This document shows positions 1 through 5,978 of a stretch of DNA of 8,453 bases, piece by piece. A program made the position numbers and the translations under genes. Location of the stretch: contig CAITCX010000056.1 of assembly GCA_903890885.1 (NCBI GenBank), positions 1 through 8,453 on the forward strand, read 5' to 3'. How positions within the stretch are numbered: position 1 is the stretch's first letter; every line of letters starts with the position of its first letter. The DNA comes from an uncultured Dehalococcoidia bacterium (GTDB lineage: Bacteria; Chloroflexota; Dehalococcoidia; Dehalococcoidales; UBA3254). The notes beneath the pieces are model-generated. The model did no database searches. It was given only the letters and a program-made list of their open reading frames with translations, and was not told the DNA's origin.

Positions 1-148
1 GCTCAGCAGCCTAATAAATATTATCAAAACTGTTTATACCCGCCAGACACTTTCATATAACTGGGTTATGCTGGCAGTTGCCATAGTATTTATTATTATA
101 TGTTTAATTTATCTAATCAAAACTAAAAAGAATAAGACAGCCTTTTAA
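1..148 (+). CDS. Small two-helix membrane protein, 3' part (first copy, cut by window start)
   Basis: The frame beginning at base 2 is open from the window edge to a TAA at 146-148 and gives the last 48 residues of a small membrane protein of unknown function. It contains one strongly hydrophobic helix (WVMLAVAIVFIIICLIYL) and a lysine-rich tail. It is almost a duplicate of the complete gene at 4321-4524. The first 108 bases match bases 4386-4493 with a single synonymous difference (base 82), and then the two genes diverge abruptly in their C-terminal codons (tail IKTKKNKTAF here, AKIKNEK there). By analogy with the complete copy, 22 residues are missing upstream and the full protein would be about 70 residues. 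No family is recognised. The gene is certain as a duplicate; its role is not. Confidence 0.6.
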   Translation, partial: LSSLINIIKTVYTRQTLSYNWVMLAVAIVFIIICLIYLIKTKKNKTAF

Positions 149-325
149 AACACAATACTTGTTAAAACATATAAACAAAACCCTCACAACGACCAACCCG
201 CTAATATAAGCTTTTCTTCCGGGTTAACAGGATATTTGCCATTTCAGGCGTATATTTCCAGTTAATAACAGAATAGCGAAAAGATAATATATAAAACACA
301 AATTTAAATATTTGCCAAACCAAAG

Positions 326-1522
326 CTAAGCCGGACTGGCGGCCACAGGCTTTTTAACGCTAAAAAGCAGATTCCTGAATATCAGAGGAGGGATGATCGT
401 GGTGAGCAGGCTCATTAGAATCAAAGCAGCATAAATACCCTGGGCAACCAGGTTTTGGTTTAAGCCGATCAGGGCTACGATCATGGCGACTTCTCCCCTG
501 GGCATCATACCTACACCGACAATCAACGAGTCTTTGACGCTCATCCCTGCCAGCTTTGCGGGAAGTCCACAACCAATAATTTTGGTTATCCCTGCGACTA
601 CTGTCAAAGCCAAAACAAAGTAGAGTAAATTCCAGGTTATGGCATGAAAATCCAAAAGCACTCCCAGAGAAACAAAGAAAATCGAAGCAAATATGATCCG
701 CAGGTGTTCGGCGCCCTCTTTAAATATTAAGCCTTTATTCAATTTGACGCTGGAAAAGGAGACCCCTGCCAGAAATGAACCTACGATAGCGGATAACCCT
801 ACCAGGTCAGCACCCATGGCATAAAGGAAGGAAACCATGATCGCAAAGATAAACAGCGACTCAGGATACTTTTTGGCTATTTGGGTACGGTCCAGTTTGA
901 CCATGACTTTGGCTAATACCAGTTTACCAATGAGAGACCCGACTACCAAAAAACCTATTGCCCTGGCTGCCATCACCAGGATCACAGGTAAGGAGAGGGT
1001 CCCCACAGTAAGTTGTTCGGATAACGAAAGAGCCAATAGAGCCAGCACATCATCGATTACTGCCGCCCCGATAATCGCTTTAGCTGCAGGGGTCTGCAGC
1101 CTGCCCATCTCATTGAGCACGTTGGCAGTTATGGCAATACTGGTAGCCGTCAAAGCTGTACCAATGAAAACAGCTGTCTGAAAATTGAAATGGAATAGTA
1201 ATGCGAGAAAGTAGCCACCAATCCAGGGCAGGATGACACCAACCAGGGCGATAAAAAAGTACTTAACATTAATTATTTCTTTAAGTTCAAACTCTAAACC
1301 TATGGTAAAGAGTAACACCACCGCACCCAGATGGGCCAGACTGGATACAAAATCGGTATAAGTCACCAACCCGAAGACGCTGGGGCCAACTAATATTCCG
1401 GCAAAGATAATCCCGACCACGGCCGATTGGTTGATACGGTAAGCAATTAGATAACCTGCCAGAGCTACAAAGAGCAACAGGCTAATCTGGAATTCGGATG
1501 AAGATAATATAGTTTGTTCCAC
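326..1522 (-). CDS. CPA2-family cation:proton antiporter (Na+(K+)/H+ exchanger)
   Basis: Integral membrane antiporter that exchanges H+ for Na+ or K+, used in pH and salt homeostasis. The protein is almost wholly hydrophobic, with about 11-13 membrane helices. Numbering from the TTG at 1540, it carries TATS (131-134) in the first unwound helix, the paired aspartates of the transport site (VIDDVLALL, D163/D164), a conserved lysine (K320) and the MMPRGEVAM motif (R348, E350). These are the expected marks of the CPA2/Nha fold. The length (398-404 residues) fits a transport domain alone, without a C-terminal TrkA-N/RCK domain. The open frame reaches a TTG at 1540, but a GGAGG (1538-1534) lies inside that extension, 11 bases before the GTG at 1522, so GTG is chosen. 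The gene diverges from the trkH-like gene, which suggests joint control of monovalent cations. The ion preferred cannot be read from the sequence. Confidence 0.9.
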   Translation of the reverse strand: MEQTILSSSEFQISLLLFVALAGYLIAYRINQSAVVGIIFAGILVGPSVFGLVTYTDFVSSLAHLGAVVLLFTIGLEFELKEIINVKYFFIALVGVILPWIGGYFLALLFHFNFQTAVFIGTALTATSIAITANVLNEMGRLQTPAAKAIIGAAVIDDVLALLALSLSEQLTVGTLSLPVILVMAARAIGFLVVGSLIGKLVLAKVMVKLDRTQIAKKYPESLFIFAIMVSFLYAMGADLVGLSAIVGSFLAGVSFSSVKLNKGLIFKEGAEHLRIIFASIFFVSLGVLLDFHAITWNLLYFVLALTVVAGITKIIGCGLPAKLAGMSVKDSLIVGVGMMPRGEVAMIVALIGLNQNLVAQGIYAALILMSLLTTIIPPLIFRNLLFSVKKPVAASPA

Positions 1523-1639
1523 AGGCAGCGTTGCCTCCAAAATATTATTGATTTAACCCTGTACCTTTTAAGCTATGATAGGTCAAGATTTGCAGGAAAA
1601 CAATATAATGAGGGTAATGACAGGGAAACATATTCAAAC
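1523..1639. promoter_or_regulatory. Divergent promoter region between antiporter and trkH-like genes
   Basis: These 117 bases separate the two divergent start codons and must hold both promoters unless the genes are read from further away. For the plus strand, a perfect TATAAT lies at 1604-1609 and a TATGAT at 1574-1579 (with a weak TTTAAC at 1552-1557, spacing 16). For the minus strand, TATCAT at 1580-1575 has a poor TTGTTT box 17 bases upstream, and TTGACC occurs at 1586-1581. None is a good paired consensus, so the individual boxes are tentative. No clear operator palindrome or riboswitch was seen. Confidence 0.3.
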
Positions 1640-3076
1640 ATGAAAGCTATAGTTGCTAATTTAGGTTTTATTCTACAAACCACCGGCGTCTTAACGCTTT
1701 TGGCGGTTGTACCTGCTTCTATTTATGGTGAACAGCCGTCTTTAATTGCTTTTTTAATAACCTCAGTTACTTTTTTAGCAGCTGGATTCGGCATGAACTC
1801 ATTGAGCCAGAGAAAAGAATTGGACTTCAAATCTTCATGTATCCTGATCTCAATGGTTTTCTTCTTACTGGGGATTATTGGATCAATCCCCTATTTTTAT
1901 ACTAACATCTTTGCCAGTTCCGGTGTATGGTTAAAAATAACCAACAGTATCTTTGAAAGTGTTTCCGGCTATACTACAACCGGGTATTCAATGATCATCA
2001 ATCTGGATTCTTTGCCCAGATCGATTGTACTTTACAGAAGCATGACACAATGGATCGGTGGAATTGGCATTGTTTTTATTATTATGGTGTTTTTTAATTC
2101 TAATGACACACTGGAAAAATTAGGCAAGGCAATAGGTTTCCAAAAGATGACGGCTACCATGACAAAAACTTATCTCCGAATCTTTGGAATTTATACTGCA
2201 TATACGGTATTATTCTTCGGTATTCTGTTTGCCACCGGTTTGCGAGATTGGGTCAATAATATTTCCGTGGTTTTTAGCGCAATATCTACTGGAGGATTTT
2301 CCCCGGTTGACAACTTCTCTGCTCTTATTGCTTTTCCCAATAATCTTATTATTAGCCTTTTGATGATTATCGGAGGAACCAGCTTAACGGTACATTACAG
2401 AATATTTACCGGCAATTTTAAAAAGGCCGCTAATTTAGAATTTGTTGTCTTTATTTCCATAATAATTTTATTTGCTATCATATTTACTTTATTGACTAAG
2501 GTTGACATAGCAACCTCATTGTTCCATATAGCCAGTGCCTCAAGCACTGCCGGGTTTAGCTTTATCGACCTCAGTAATCTGGCTGTAAGTGCAAAAATGC
2601 TATTATTTATTCTGATGTTTATAGGTGGATCTACTTCTTCGACAGCCGGCGGAGTAAAAATAATGAGTATTATCATATTTGTTAAATCAATACCCTGGGT
2701 GGTAAAAGGAGTTATCACCGGAAATTTAAGCAAATTCGTTGTTAGAGGGAAAGAATTTACATATATTGATATTTATGCGGCTTTATTGTTAATCACTATT
2801 GCAATAGTGATCATAGTCGGATTTGCTTTTATTTTTACTTCCTTCGGAATTTCACTTACAGATTCGGTTTTCGCATTAACATCAGCATTATCAAATACAG
2901 GCCTGTACGCCGGAATTATCAATAATTCTCTTCCGATGTTACTGAAATTAATTTTAATACTGGTTATGATAGTTGGCAGAATAGGAATAATCACATTATT
3001 GGTAGCAATGACGCCTAAACCGGCTGGAAGTATACCTCTAAAACCAGATACAGCTAGACCTGATAATGTCCCTTAG
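1640..3076 (+). CDS. trkH: TrkH/KtrB-family potassium uptake channel subunit
   Basis: Membrane pore subunit of a Trk/Ktr K+ uptake system. The 478-residue protein shows the four pore repeats of the family. The P-loop filter segments are GYTTTG (110-115), STGGFS (216-221), SSTAGFS (301-307) and SNTGLY (418-423). It has the intramembrane gate loop GGSTSSTAGGVK (329-340) and a final GRIGIITLL (446-454), which replaces the GRLE seen in enteric TrkH and looks more KtrB-like. The N-terminus has the extra hydrophobic hairpin ending in YGE that is typical of TrkH. The frame is open from 1514, but residues before the ATG at 1640 are polar and unlike the family, so 1640 is preferred; its Shine-Dalgarno (AGGG, 1622-1625) is weak and distant. 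These channels normally need a cytosolic RCK partner (TrkA/KtrA), and none is in the window. The gene is much AT-richer than the divergent antiporter. Confidence 0.92.
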   Translation: MKAIVANLGFILQTTGVLTLLAVVPASIYGEQPSLIAFLITSVTFLAAGFGMNSLSQRKELDFKSSCILISMVFFLLGIIGSIPYFYTNIFASSGVWLKITNSIFESVSGYTTTGYSMIINLDSLPRSIVLYRSMTQWIGGIGIVFIIMVFFNSNDTLEKLGKAIGFQKMTATMTKTYLRIFGIYTAYTVLFFGILFATGLRDWVNNISVVFSAISTGGFSPVDNFSALIAFPNNLIISLLMIIGGTSLTVHYRIFTGNFKKAANLEFVVFISIIILFAIIFTLLTKVDIATSLFHIASASSTAGFSFIDLSNLAVSAKMLLFILMFIGGSTSSTAGGVKIMSIIIFVKSIPWVVKGVITGNLSKFVVRGKEFTYIDIYAALLLITIAIVIIVGFAFIFTSFGISLTDSVFALTSALSNTGLYAGIINNSLPMLLKLILILVMIVGRIGIITLLVAMTPKPAGSIPLKPDTARPDNVP

Positions 3077-3247
3077 TCTGTTTTAAAAGTTAAAAGCGTA
3101 CCTGACATTGCAAATGCAGATGTACAGCTTTTCAATATGCTAAGAGTGAGTAACGATTGCTATTTTTAGGCTCAAAGGTTCAGGTATATTATGCGCCAAT
3201 AATCGAGATAACACCTTGCACTAAAATATGCCATATTGCTTAACATT

Positions 3248-3378
3248 TCATTCTATAATTGGAATCAGAGCGAATCCACAACAAAACCGCCGTCATACCC
3301 GCCCTGGCCCGGAAGCGGTCGTCTTTCAGGCGAGACAGGAAATCCTGCCAGTCCCGGGGATTAGCAGAGTAAAGCGCA
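3248..3378 (-). repeat. Dispersed gene-derived repeat, copy A
   Basis: This is the main content of the 422-base gap between the trkH-like gene and the toxin-antitoxin operon; nothing else is evident in 3077-3247. The minus strand reads as a peptide matching the C-terminal half of the 5719-5964 protein (ALYSANPRDWQDF, then DDRFRARAGMTAVLLW, then WIRSDS). There are no indels relative to copies B and D over about 108 bases. A 49-codon frame from an ATG at 3389 (MKTPALYSANPRDW...) to a TAA at 3242-3240 is intact, but it has no ribosome binding site and lacks the family's basic N-terminus. It is more likely a truncated remnant than a working gene. Confidence 0.75.
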
Positions 3379-3404
3379 GGTGTTTTCATTATTAAAAAGA
3401 ATTT

Positions 3405-3478
3405 TTGTATTTAATGTTCAAATCAGCTAGTATGTAATCACAAAATATCCTGTTTGCACGTAAAAAGTTGCCAGCTAG
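3405..3478 (+). promoter_or_regulatory. Possible promoter/operator of the toxin-antitoxin operon
   Basis: TTGTAT (3405-3410) and TAGTAT (3428-3433) are separated by 17 bases, a weak sigma-70-like pair placed about 65 bases before the antitoxin ATG. A seven-base direct repeat CAGCTAG occurs at 3424-3430, overlapping the -10 box, and again at 3472-3478, just before the ribosome binding site. Type II antitoxins usually repress their own operon through repeated sites around the promoter, so these could be operator half-sites. This is inference from position only. Confidence 0.25.
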
Positions 3479-3498
3479 ACGCGCGCCGGAGAAAAGTT

Positions 3499-3705
3499 AT
3501 GAGTGCTGCAAAACAAGAGTTAAGAAAAGTTGTCGGAGAGCTTTCTGAGGATGAGAGCCGGATACTGCTTAAATTTGCTGAATGGCTACGAGAGCAAAAA
3601 GAAGAACTCACGGATAAAGAGATGGCAATACTCCGCAGGGGAGAAAAACAAATACGCAAGGGCGATTTCGTATGGTGGCAGGATGTCAAACGAACAAACG
3701 TTTAA
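3499..3705 (+). CDS. Type II antitoxin of a RelBE/ParDE-like pair
   Basis: Small acidic/basic, mostly helical protein of 68 residues, judged to be the antitoxin from its place directly before a RelE-like toxin and from its sequence. The helix EDESRILLKFAEWLREQ (17-33) is followed by a second charged segment (EELTDKEMAILRRGEKQIRKGDFVWWQDVK, 35-64 roughly) of the type that wraps the toxin in such antitoxins. The ATG at 3499 has a GGAG seven bases upstream. An in-frame TTG at 3454 would add 15 residues but has no binding site and was rejected. The gene overlaps the toxin by 23 bases, so translation is probably coupled. It would neutralise the toxin and likely repress the operon. It has no obvious ribbon-helix-helix or HTH signature, so the antitoxin subfamily is not assigned. 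Confidence 0.8.
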   Translation: MSAAKQELRKVVGELSEDESRILLKFAEWLREQKEELTDKEMAILRRGEKQIRKGDFVWWQDVKRTNV

Positions 3706-3964
3706 AATCGCTCTATCCAGGGAAGCCCTTAAATACTATACCAAAGTCAGCGTCAACACCGCTGCCAAGCTTGACAAGTGTTTTGCCTCTTTAGAGTCTG
3801 ATCCTGTTAAAGGCCCAAACATCAAACCCCTCAAAGGAATGTCTGACAAATACCGTTACAGGGTTGGAAATCTCAGAATTATTTATGAGTTAGACATACC
3901 AGGAAAAATAGTGTACATTCTAGCTATTTTACCCCGGGGGCAGTCTTATAAACACACAAACTAA
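3683..3964 (+). CDS. RelE/ParE-superfamily toxin (type II toxin-antitoxin)
   Basis: Toxin of 93 residues. RelE members cut mRNA on the ribosome, and ParE members of the same fold poison gyrase. The visible pattern is FKIALSREALKYY (7-19), DPVKGPNIKPLKG (40-52), YRYRVGNLRIIYE (57-69) and ILPRGQSYK (82-90). This matches the RelE-type core of basic residues (K48, K51, R58, R60, R65, R85) with a terminal tyrosine (Y89). Those positions correspond in kind to the lysine, arginine and tyrosine residues needed for RelE mRNA cleavage, so an mRNA interferase is favoured. The ATG at 3683 lies inside the antitoxin gene (23-base overlap), preceded by a G-rich GGTGGCAGG stretch. A longer in-frame opening from 3530 encodes unrelated sequence. 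The pair sits between two direct copies of the dispersed repeat. Confidence 0.88.
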   Translation: MSNEQTFKIALSREALKYYTKVSVNTAAKLDKCFASLESDPVKGPNIKPLKGMSDKYRYRVGNLRIIYELDIPGKIVYILAILPRGQSYKHTN

Positions 3965-4112
3965 CTATGCCTTTATATAACATTCTTTCAGACCGGGAAG
4001 CCCCTATTAGTGTTAAATAGGCAGCGACAAAATCATCGGGAACAAAACGATTTTCCAGGAGGCTCTGACCTGGAACTTTGTGATTCAATACCCCTTCAAG
4101 CAGCGCCAAAGC

Positions 4113-4220
4113 AACTCCACAACAAAACCGCCGTCATACCCGCTTTAGCCCGGAAACGGTCATCTTTTAGGCTGGATAAGAAACCATGCCAATCCCGGGG
4201 AAATTCTGAGCAAAGGGCAC
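4113..4220 (-). repeat. Dispersed gene-derived repeat, copy B
   Basis: This lies in the 356-base gap between the toxin gene and the small membrane protein gene; apart from it and the ribosome binding site at 4308-4313 nothing was recognised there. Read on the minus strand it gives SALCSEFPRDWHGFLSSLKD followed by DRFRAKAGMTAVLLW, collinear with copies A and D without indels. The frame stays open through the copy, but the residues on both sides are unrelated and no start with a ribosome binding site is present. It is therefore taken as a pseudogenic fragment. Confidence 0.72.
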
Positions 4221-4320
4221 TGACTGTAACCTGGAGGCTGCTGGCGCGGCAAAGGAGTTCTAATAGATCTAAAATAGAGTACACTGAATATGTTAAAGAA
4301 GCTTTAAGGGAGGCAACGCA

Positions 4321-4524
4321 ATGCATAAAGCGCGAAAAAGATATATCTATCTGATAGCTGGTATGAGTTTCTGGGGAGGATTTGGGCTCAGCAGCCTAAT
4401 AAATATTATCAAAACTGTTTATACCCGCCAGACACTTTCATATAACTGGGTTATGCTGGCAGTTGCTATAGTATTTATTATTATATGTTTAATATATTTA
4501 GCCAAAATCAAGAATGAGAAATAG
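4321..4524 (+). CDS. Small two-helix membrane protein (second copy, complete)
   Basis: Protein of 67 residues with a basic N-terminus (MHKARKRY), a first moderately hydrophobic helix with several glycines (about 9-30, IYLIAGMSFWGGFGLSSLI), a polar link (KTVYTRQTLSYN) and a second, very hydrophobic helix (about 43-60), ending in a charged tail (AKIKNEK). The ATG has an excellent ribosome binding site (GGGAGG at 4308-4313, seven bases away), so the gene is very probably expressed. The family is not recognised and no catalytic residues are visible; a small membrane accessory or regulatory peptide is possible. A nearly identical copy begins the window (2-148). The pair brackets the antiporter, trkH-like and toxin-antitoxin genes as direct repeats about 4.4 kb apart. 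Confidence 0.7.
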   Translation: MHKARKRYIYLIAGMSFWGGFGLSSLINIIKTVYTRQTLSYNWVMLAVAIVFIIICLIYLAKIKNEK

Positions 4525-4613
4525 ATTTTTTAAGATCTATATGTTCAACCCCCTGCCGTGATCTCATCATTAAGTTTACAGGTATAATGACCTGCACATA
4601 AATATATAACCTG

Positions 4614-4710
4614 TCATTCTATGGTGAGAACCAGACCTGATCCACAACAACAATGCCGTCATACCCGCTCTAGCCCGCAAGCGGGCGTCTTAAAGGCGGG
4701 ACAGGATGAA
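4614..4710 (-). repeat. Dispersed gene-derived repeat, copy C (with stop codon)
   Basis: This occupies the middle of the roughly 300-base gap between the small membrane protein gene and the FMN-binding protein gene. On the minus strand it reads LSRL, then a TAA stop where the other copies have a lysine, then DARLRARAGMTALLLWIRSG. It is thus a disrupted copy, again with no length change. Changes in this copy create a perfect palindrome, GCCCGCAAGCGGGC (4673-4686), giving it the look of a REP element. Homology with copy A continues past the tryptophan codon to a shared TCATTCTAT (4614-4622 and 3248-3256). Confidence 0.7.
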
Positions 4711-4826
4711 AACGATTTCACACTGGTTCAGTGAAGGCTGCGGTCAATAGAAAACTGAAATATTTTTACCTATTAAGACGATTACAGGCAGTCACAATAT
4801 ATAATAAAACAGGGAGGGACCTAAGA

Positions 4827-5213
4827 ATGGCTAAAATAGAGGGTGTATGCAGAGAGATCATGGATAAAGCGGAGTGGATTTCGATCGCGACGACGGGGGT
4901 AGATGGACCTCACCTGGCTGCCACATGGGGAGATTACATCAGGAAGTTAGGCTTTGTAAATGACGAAATGATACTGGTGCCGTTATTCGGCTTCCGAACG
5001 ACAGAGCGCAACCTGTTGTCAGATAACAGGATAGAGGTACTGTGCACCACTAAACTGGTGCCGAGCACTATCAGTCTGGGGCGGGGATGCAGAATAAGGG
5101 GCAAAGGCCACATTGAGACTTCCGGAAAGCACTTTGCTGCCGCCAGGGATGCATTTTCGTGGGCGAGGGCAGTTCTTGTGATAAACGTCGAAGAAACACA
5201 CTTGCAGCTATAA
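4827..5213 (+). CDS. Pyridoxamine 5'-phosphate oxidase-like FMN-binding split-barrel protein
   Basis: Protein of 128 residues resembling the short, stand-alone members of the PNPOx-like flavin-reductase/FMN-binding superfamily. Visible pattern: an N-terminal helix (KIEGVCREIMDKAEWISIAT), then a strand with TTGVDGPHLAATWG (22-35) typical of the first barrel strands, the basic FRTTERNLLSDNRIEVLC segment (56-73) in the usual phosphate-contacting region, and GCRIRGKGHIET (87-98). True PNPOx enzymes are longer, about 200 residues, so pyridoxine metabolism is not implied. Binding of FMN or a related cofactor and a redox role are inferred. The ATG at 4827 follows GGGAGGG (4812-4818), and a TATAAT lies at 4800-4805. 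An in-frame extension back to 4731 has no binding site and unrelated sequence. It ends 47 bases before the convergent exported-protein gene. Confidence 0.8.
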   Translation: MAKIEGVCREIMDKAEWISIATTGVDGPHLAATWGDYIRKLGFVNDEMILVPLFGFRTTERNLLSDNRIEVLCTTKLVPSTISLGRGCRIRGKGHIETSGKHFAAARDAFSWARAVLVINVEETHLQL

Positions 5214-5260
5214 ATATGGCCATGCAGAACTGATTCCTGTCATTGAGGGCAGACTCATTG

Positions 5261-5518
5261 TCACCCTGTTTTCTCAGGCTCTTGGTTAACCAGCCATTCG
5301 ATTCGCAAGGCGCAATCGGATTTAACCTTACGGAACTCAGGATTGCCCGTGACCAGAGGAATTTGAGGGTCTCTTGTAGTTGTATTAGAGGATTGAGCAG
5401 AAACTGTCTGTGGAACTGCTATAAAAGCCAAGGCAAGTGAAGATAGTAAGCCGACTTTTGTTATTTTGGAAAGATATTTAGATTCCCTTGAACCACCTTT
5501 TAAAAGATTATTCCACAT
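5261..5518 (-). CDS. Small predicted exported protein of unknown function
   Basis: Protein of 85 residues with a clear signal peptide: a basic N-region (KGGSRESKYLSKITK, 7-21), a hydrophobic core (VGLLSSLALAFIAVP, 22-36) and a probable signal peptidase I site after VSA (39-41). The mature part is only about 44 residues, polar, with a single cysteine (C69), and shows no recognised domain. It could be a small extracellular peptide or the 5' stub of a once longer gene. The start is well supported by AGGAG (5531-5527) eight bases before the ATG. A perfect TATAAT lies about 35 bases upstream on the same strand (5559-5554). It has no operon partner: the next gene on the strand begins 200 bases upstream, and the FMN-binding gene converges on it. 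Codon use is unremarkable. Confidence 0.6.
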   Translation of the reverse strand: MWNNLLKGGSRESKYLSKITKVGLLSSLALAFIAVPQTVSAQSSNTTTRDPQIPLVTGNPEFRKVKSDCALRIEWLVNQEPEKTG

Positions 5519-5553
5519 AGCTAACTCTCCTAAATAGATTAAATGGTTTAATT

Positions 5554-5572
5554 ATTATACAGGCTGTGTCAA
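5554..5572 (-). promoter_or_regulatory. Possible promoter of the exported-protein gene
   Basis: On the minus strand a perfect TATAAT (5559-5554) is followed about 35 bases later by the ATG at 5518. A perfect TTGACA (5572-5567) also lies here, but only seven bases separate the hexamers, too few for one sigma-70 promoter. The TATAAT is the likelier functional element, with a poor -35 box further upstream. The rest of 5573-5718 is AT-rich and shows nothing else recognisable. Confidence 0.3.
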
Positions 5573-5718
5573 TAGAAAGGAATAATAAATACAAGTTTAT
5601 TGTGAATATTTCAAACTGTTCCGACTTTTCCATCCTTAGGCGCTATTATACACTTCAAATCTCTCGAAGTCCTCACTTTTTACCACAATTATGGCAAAAA
5701 CTATAAATCCAATTATTT

Positions 5719-5964
5719 CTAACTGAATTTCGGCTTGTAAACTACGCGATTATGAGACCCTGACCTAATCCACAACAACGCCGCCGTCATACCCGCCCTG
5801 GCGCGAAAGCGGTCATCTGGCAGGCGGAATAGAAAGTCCTGCCAGGCTTGGGGGTTATCCGAATAAAGCGCACGGCGAAGCTGCCGGGAATACCGGCCGT
5901 GTTTTAGCCTGTTAAGATTGCCTTTAAACCCACCGGAGCCGGGACGGTAACCGCCGCGGGGCAT
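5719..5964 (-). CDS. Small KHG-motif protein at the end of the phage-like module
   Basis: Protein of 81 residues. The N-terminus is rich in glycine, arginine and lysine (MPRGGYRPGSGG, then GNLNRLKHGRYSRQLRRAL). It resembles the GNxNxLKHGxYS opening common in phage small-terminase-like and other short phage DNA-binding proteins; that assignment is tentative. Residues from about 34 on (ALYSDNPQAWQDF, DDRFRARAGMTAALLW) are the part repeated as fragments A, B and C elsewhere in the window. The start is firm: GAGGT sits five bases before the ATG. It follows the DnaC-like gene by 54 bases on the same strand, so it may close the replication operon. The last dozen residues (SHNRVVYKPKFS) lie outside the repeat and may be a replaced tail. 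It could be a truncated version of a longer family protein, or a gene extended by insertion of the repeat. Confidence 0.6.
   Translation of the reverse strand: MPRGGYRPGSGGFKGNLNRLKHGRYSRQLRRALYSDNPQAWQDFLFRLPDDRFRARAGMTAALLWIRSGSHNRVVYKPKFS
5748..5872 (-). repeat. Dispersed gene-derived repeat, copy D (inside the KHG-motif gene)
   Basis: This segment of the KHG-motif gene matches copies A, B and C in the same orientation. Compared with A, many differences fall at third codon positions (for example TAC/TAT, AAT/AAC, GAT/GAC, TTC/TTT) and there are no indels. This is the copy embedded in a gene with a proper start and N-terminus, so it is the best candidate for the form closest to the source. 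Confidence 0.75.
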
Positions 5965-5978
5965 AAGATACCTCTACC

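Noticed and set aside
201..230. AACCCG...CGGGTT inverted repeat downstream of the antiporter gene
   Set aside because: The stem is about six bases with a loop near twenty and no T-run, so terminator function is not supported; the rest of 149-325 shows nothing else.
837..1181. Plus-strand open frame of 114 codons
   Set aside because: It lies wholly inside the antiporter gene on the other strand, has no ribosome binding site and shows no domain-like sequence.
3454..3498. Longer antitoxin starting at TTG 3454
   Set aside because: It lacks a ribosome binding site, while the ATG at 3499 has GGAG at seven bases, and the added residues do not resemble antitoxins.
4010..4354. Plus-strand open frame of 114 codons between toxin and small membrane gene
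   Set aside because: The composition is not protein-like, it crosses repeat copy B against its coding strand, and it overlaps the well-supported start at 4321.
4673..4686. GCCCGCAAGCGGGC palindrome as a transcription terminator
   Set aside because: No T-run follows on either strand, and it belongs to dispersed repeat copy C.
5554..5572. TTGACA and TATAAT as one strong promoter
   Set aside because: Only seven bases separate the hexamers, far from the 16-18 needed; only the TATAAT is kept, as a possible -10 box.
5677..5700. Nine-base inverted repeat TTTTTACCA...TGGCAAAAA, just past the KHG-motif gene
   Set aside because: The stem is mostly A-T pairs with one mismatch (a wobble on the minus strand), and no T-run follows, so it is too weak to call a terminator.
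3248..5872. CRISPR or insertion-sequence interpretation of the dispersed repeat
   Set aside because: The copies are hundreds of bases apart with genes between them, have no terminal inverted repeats or target duplications that could be seen, and no transposase is encoded in the window.
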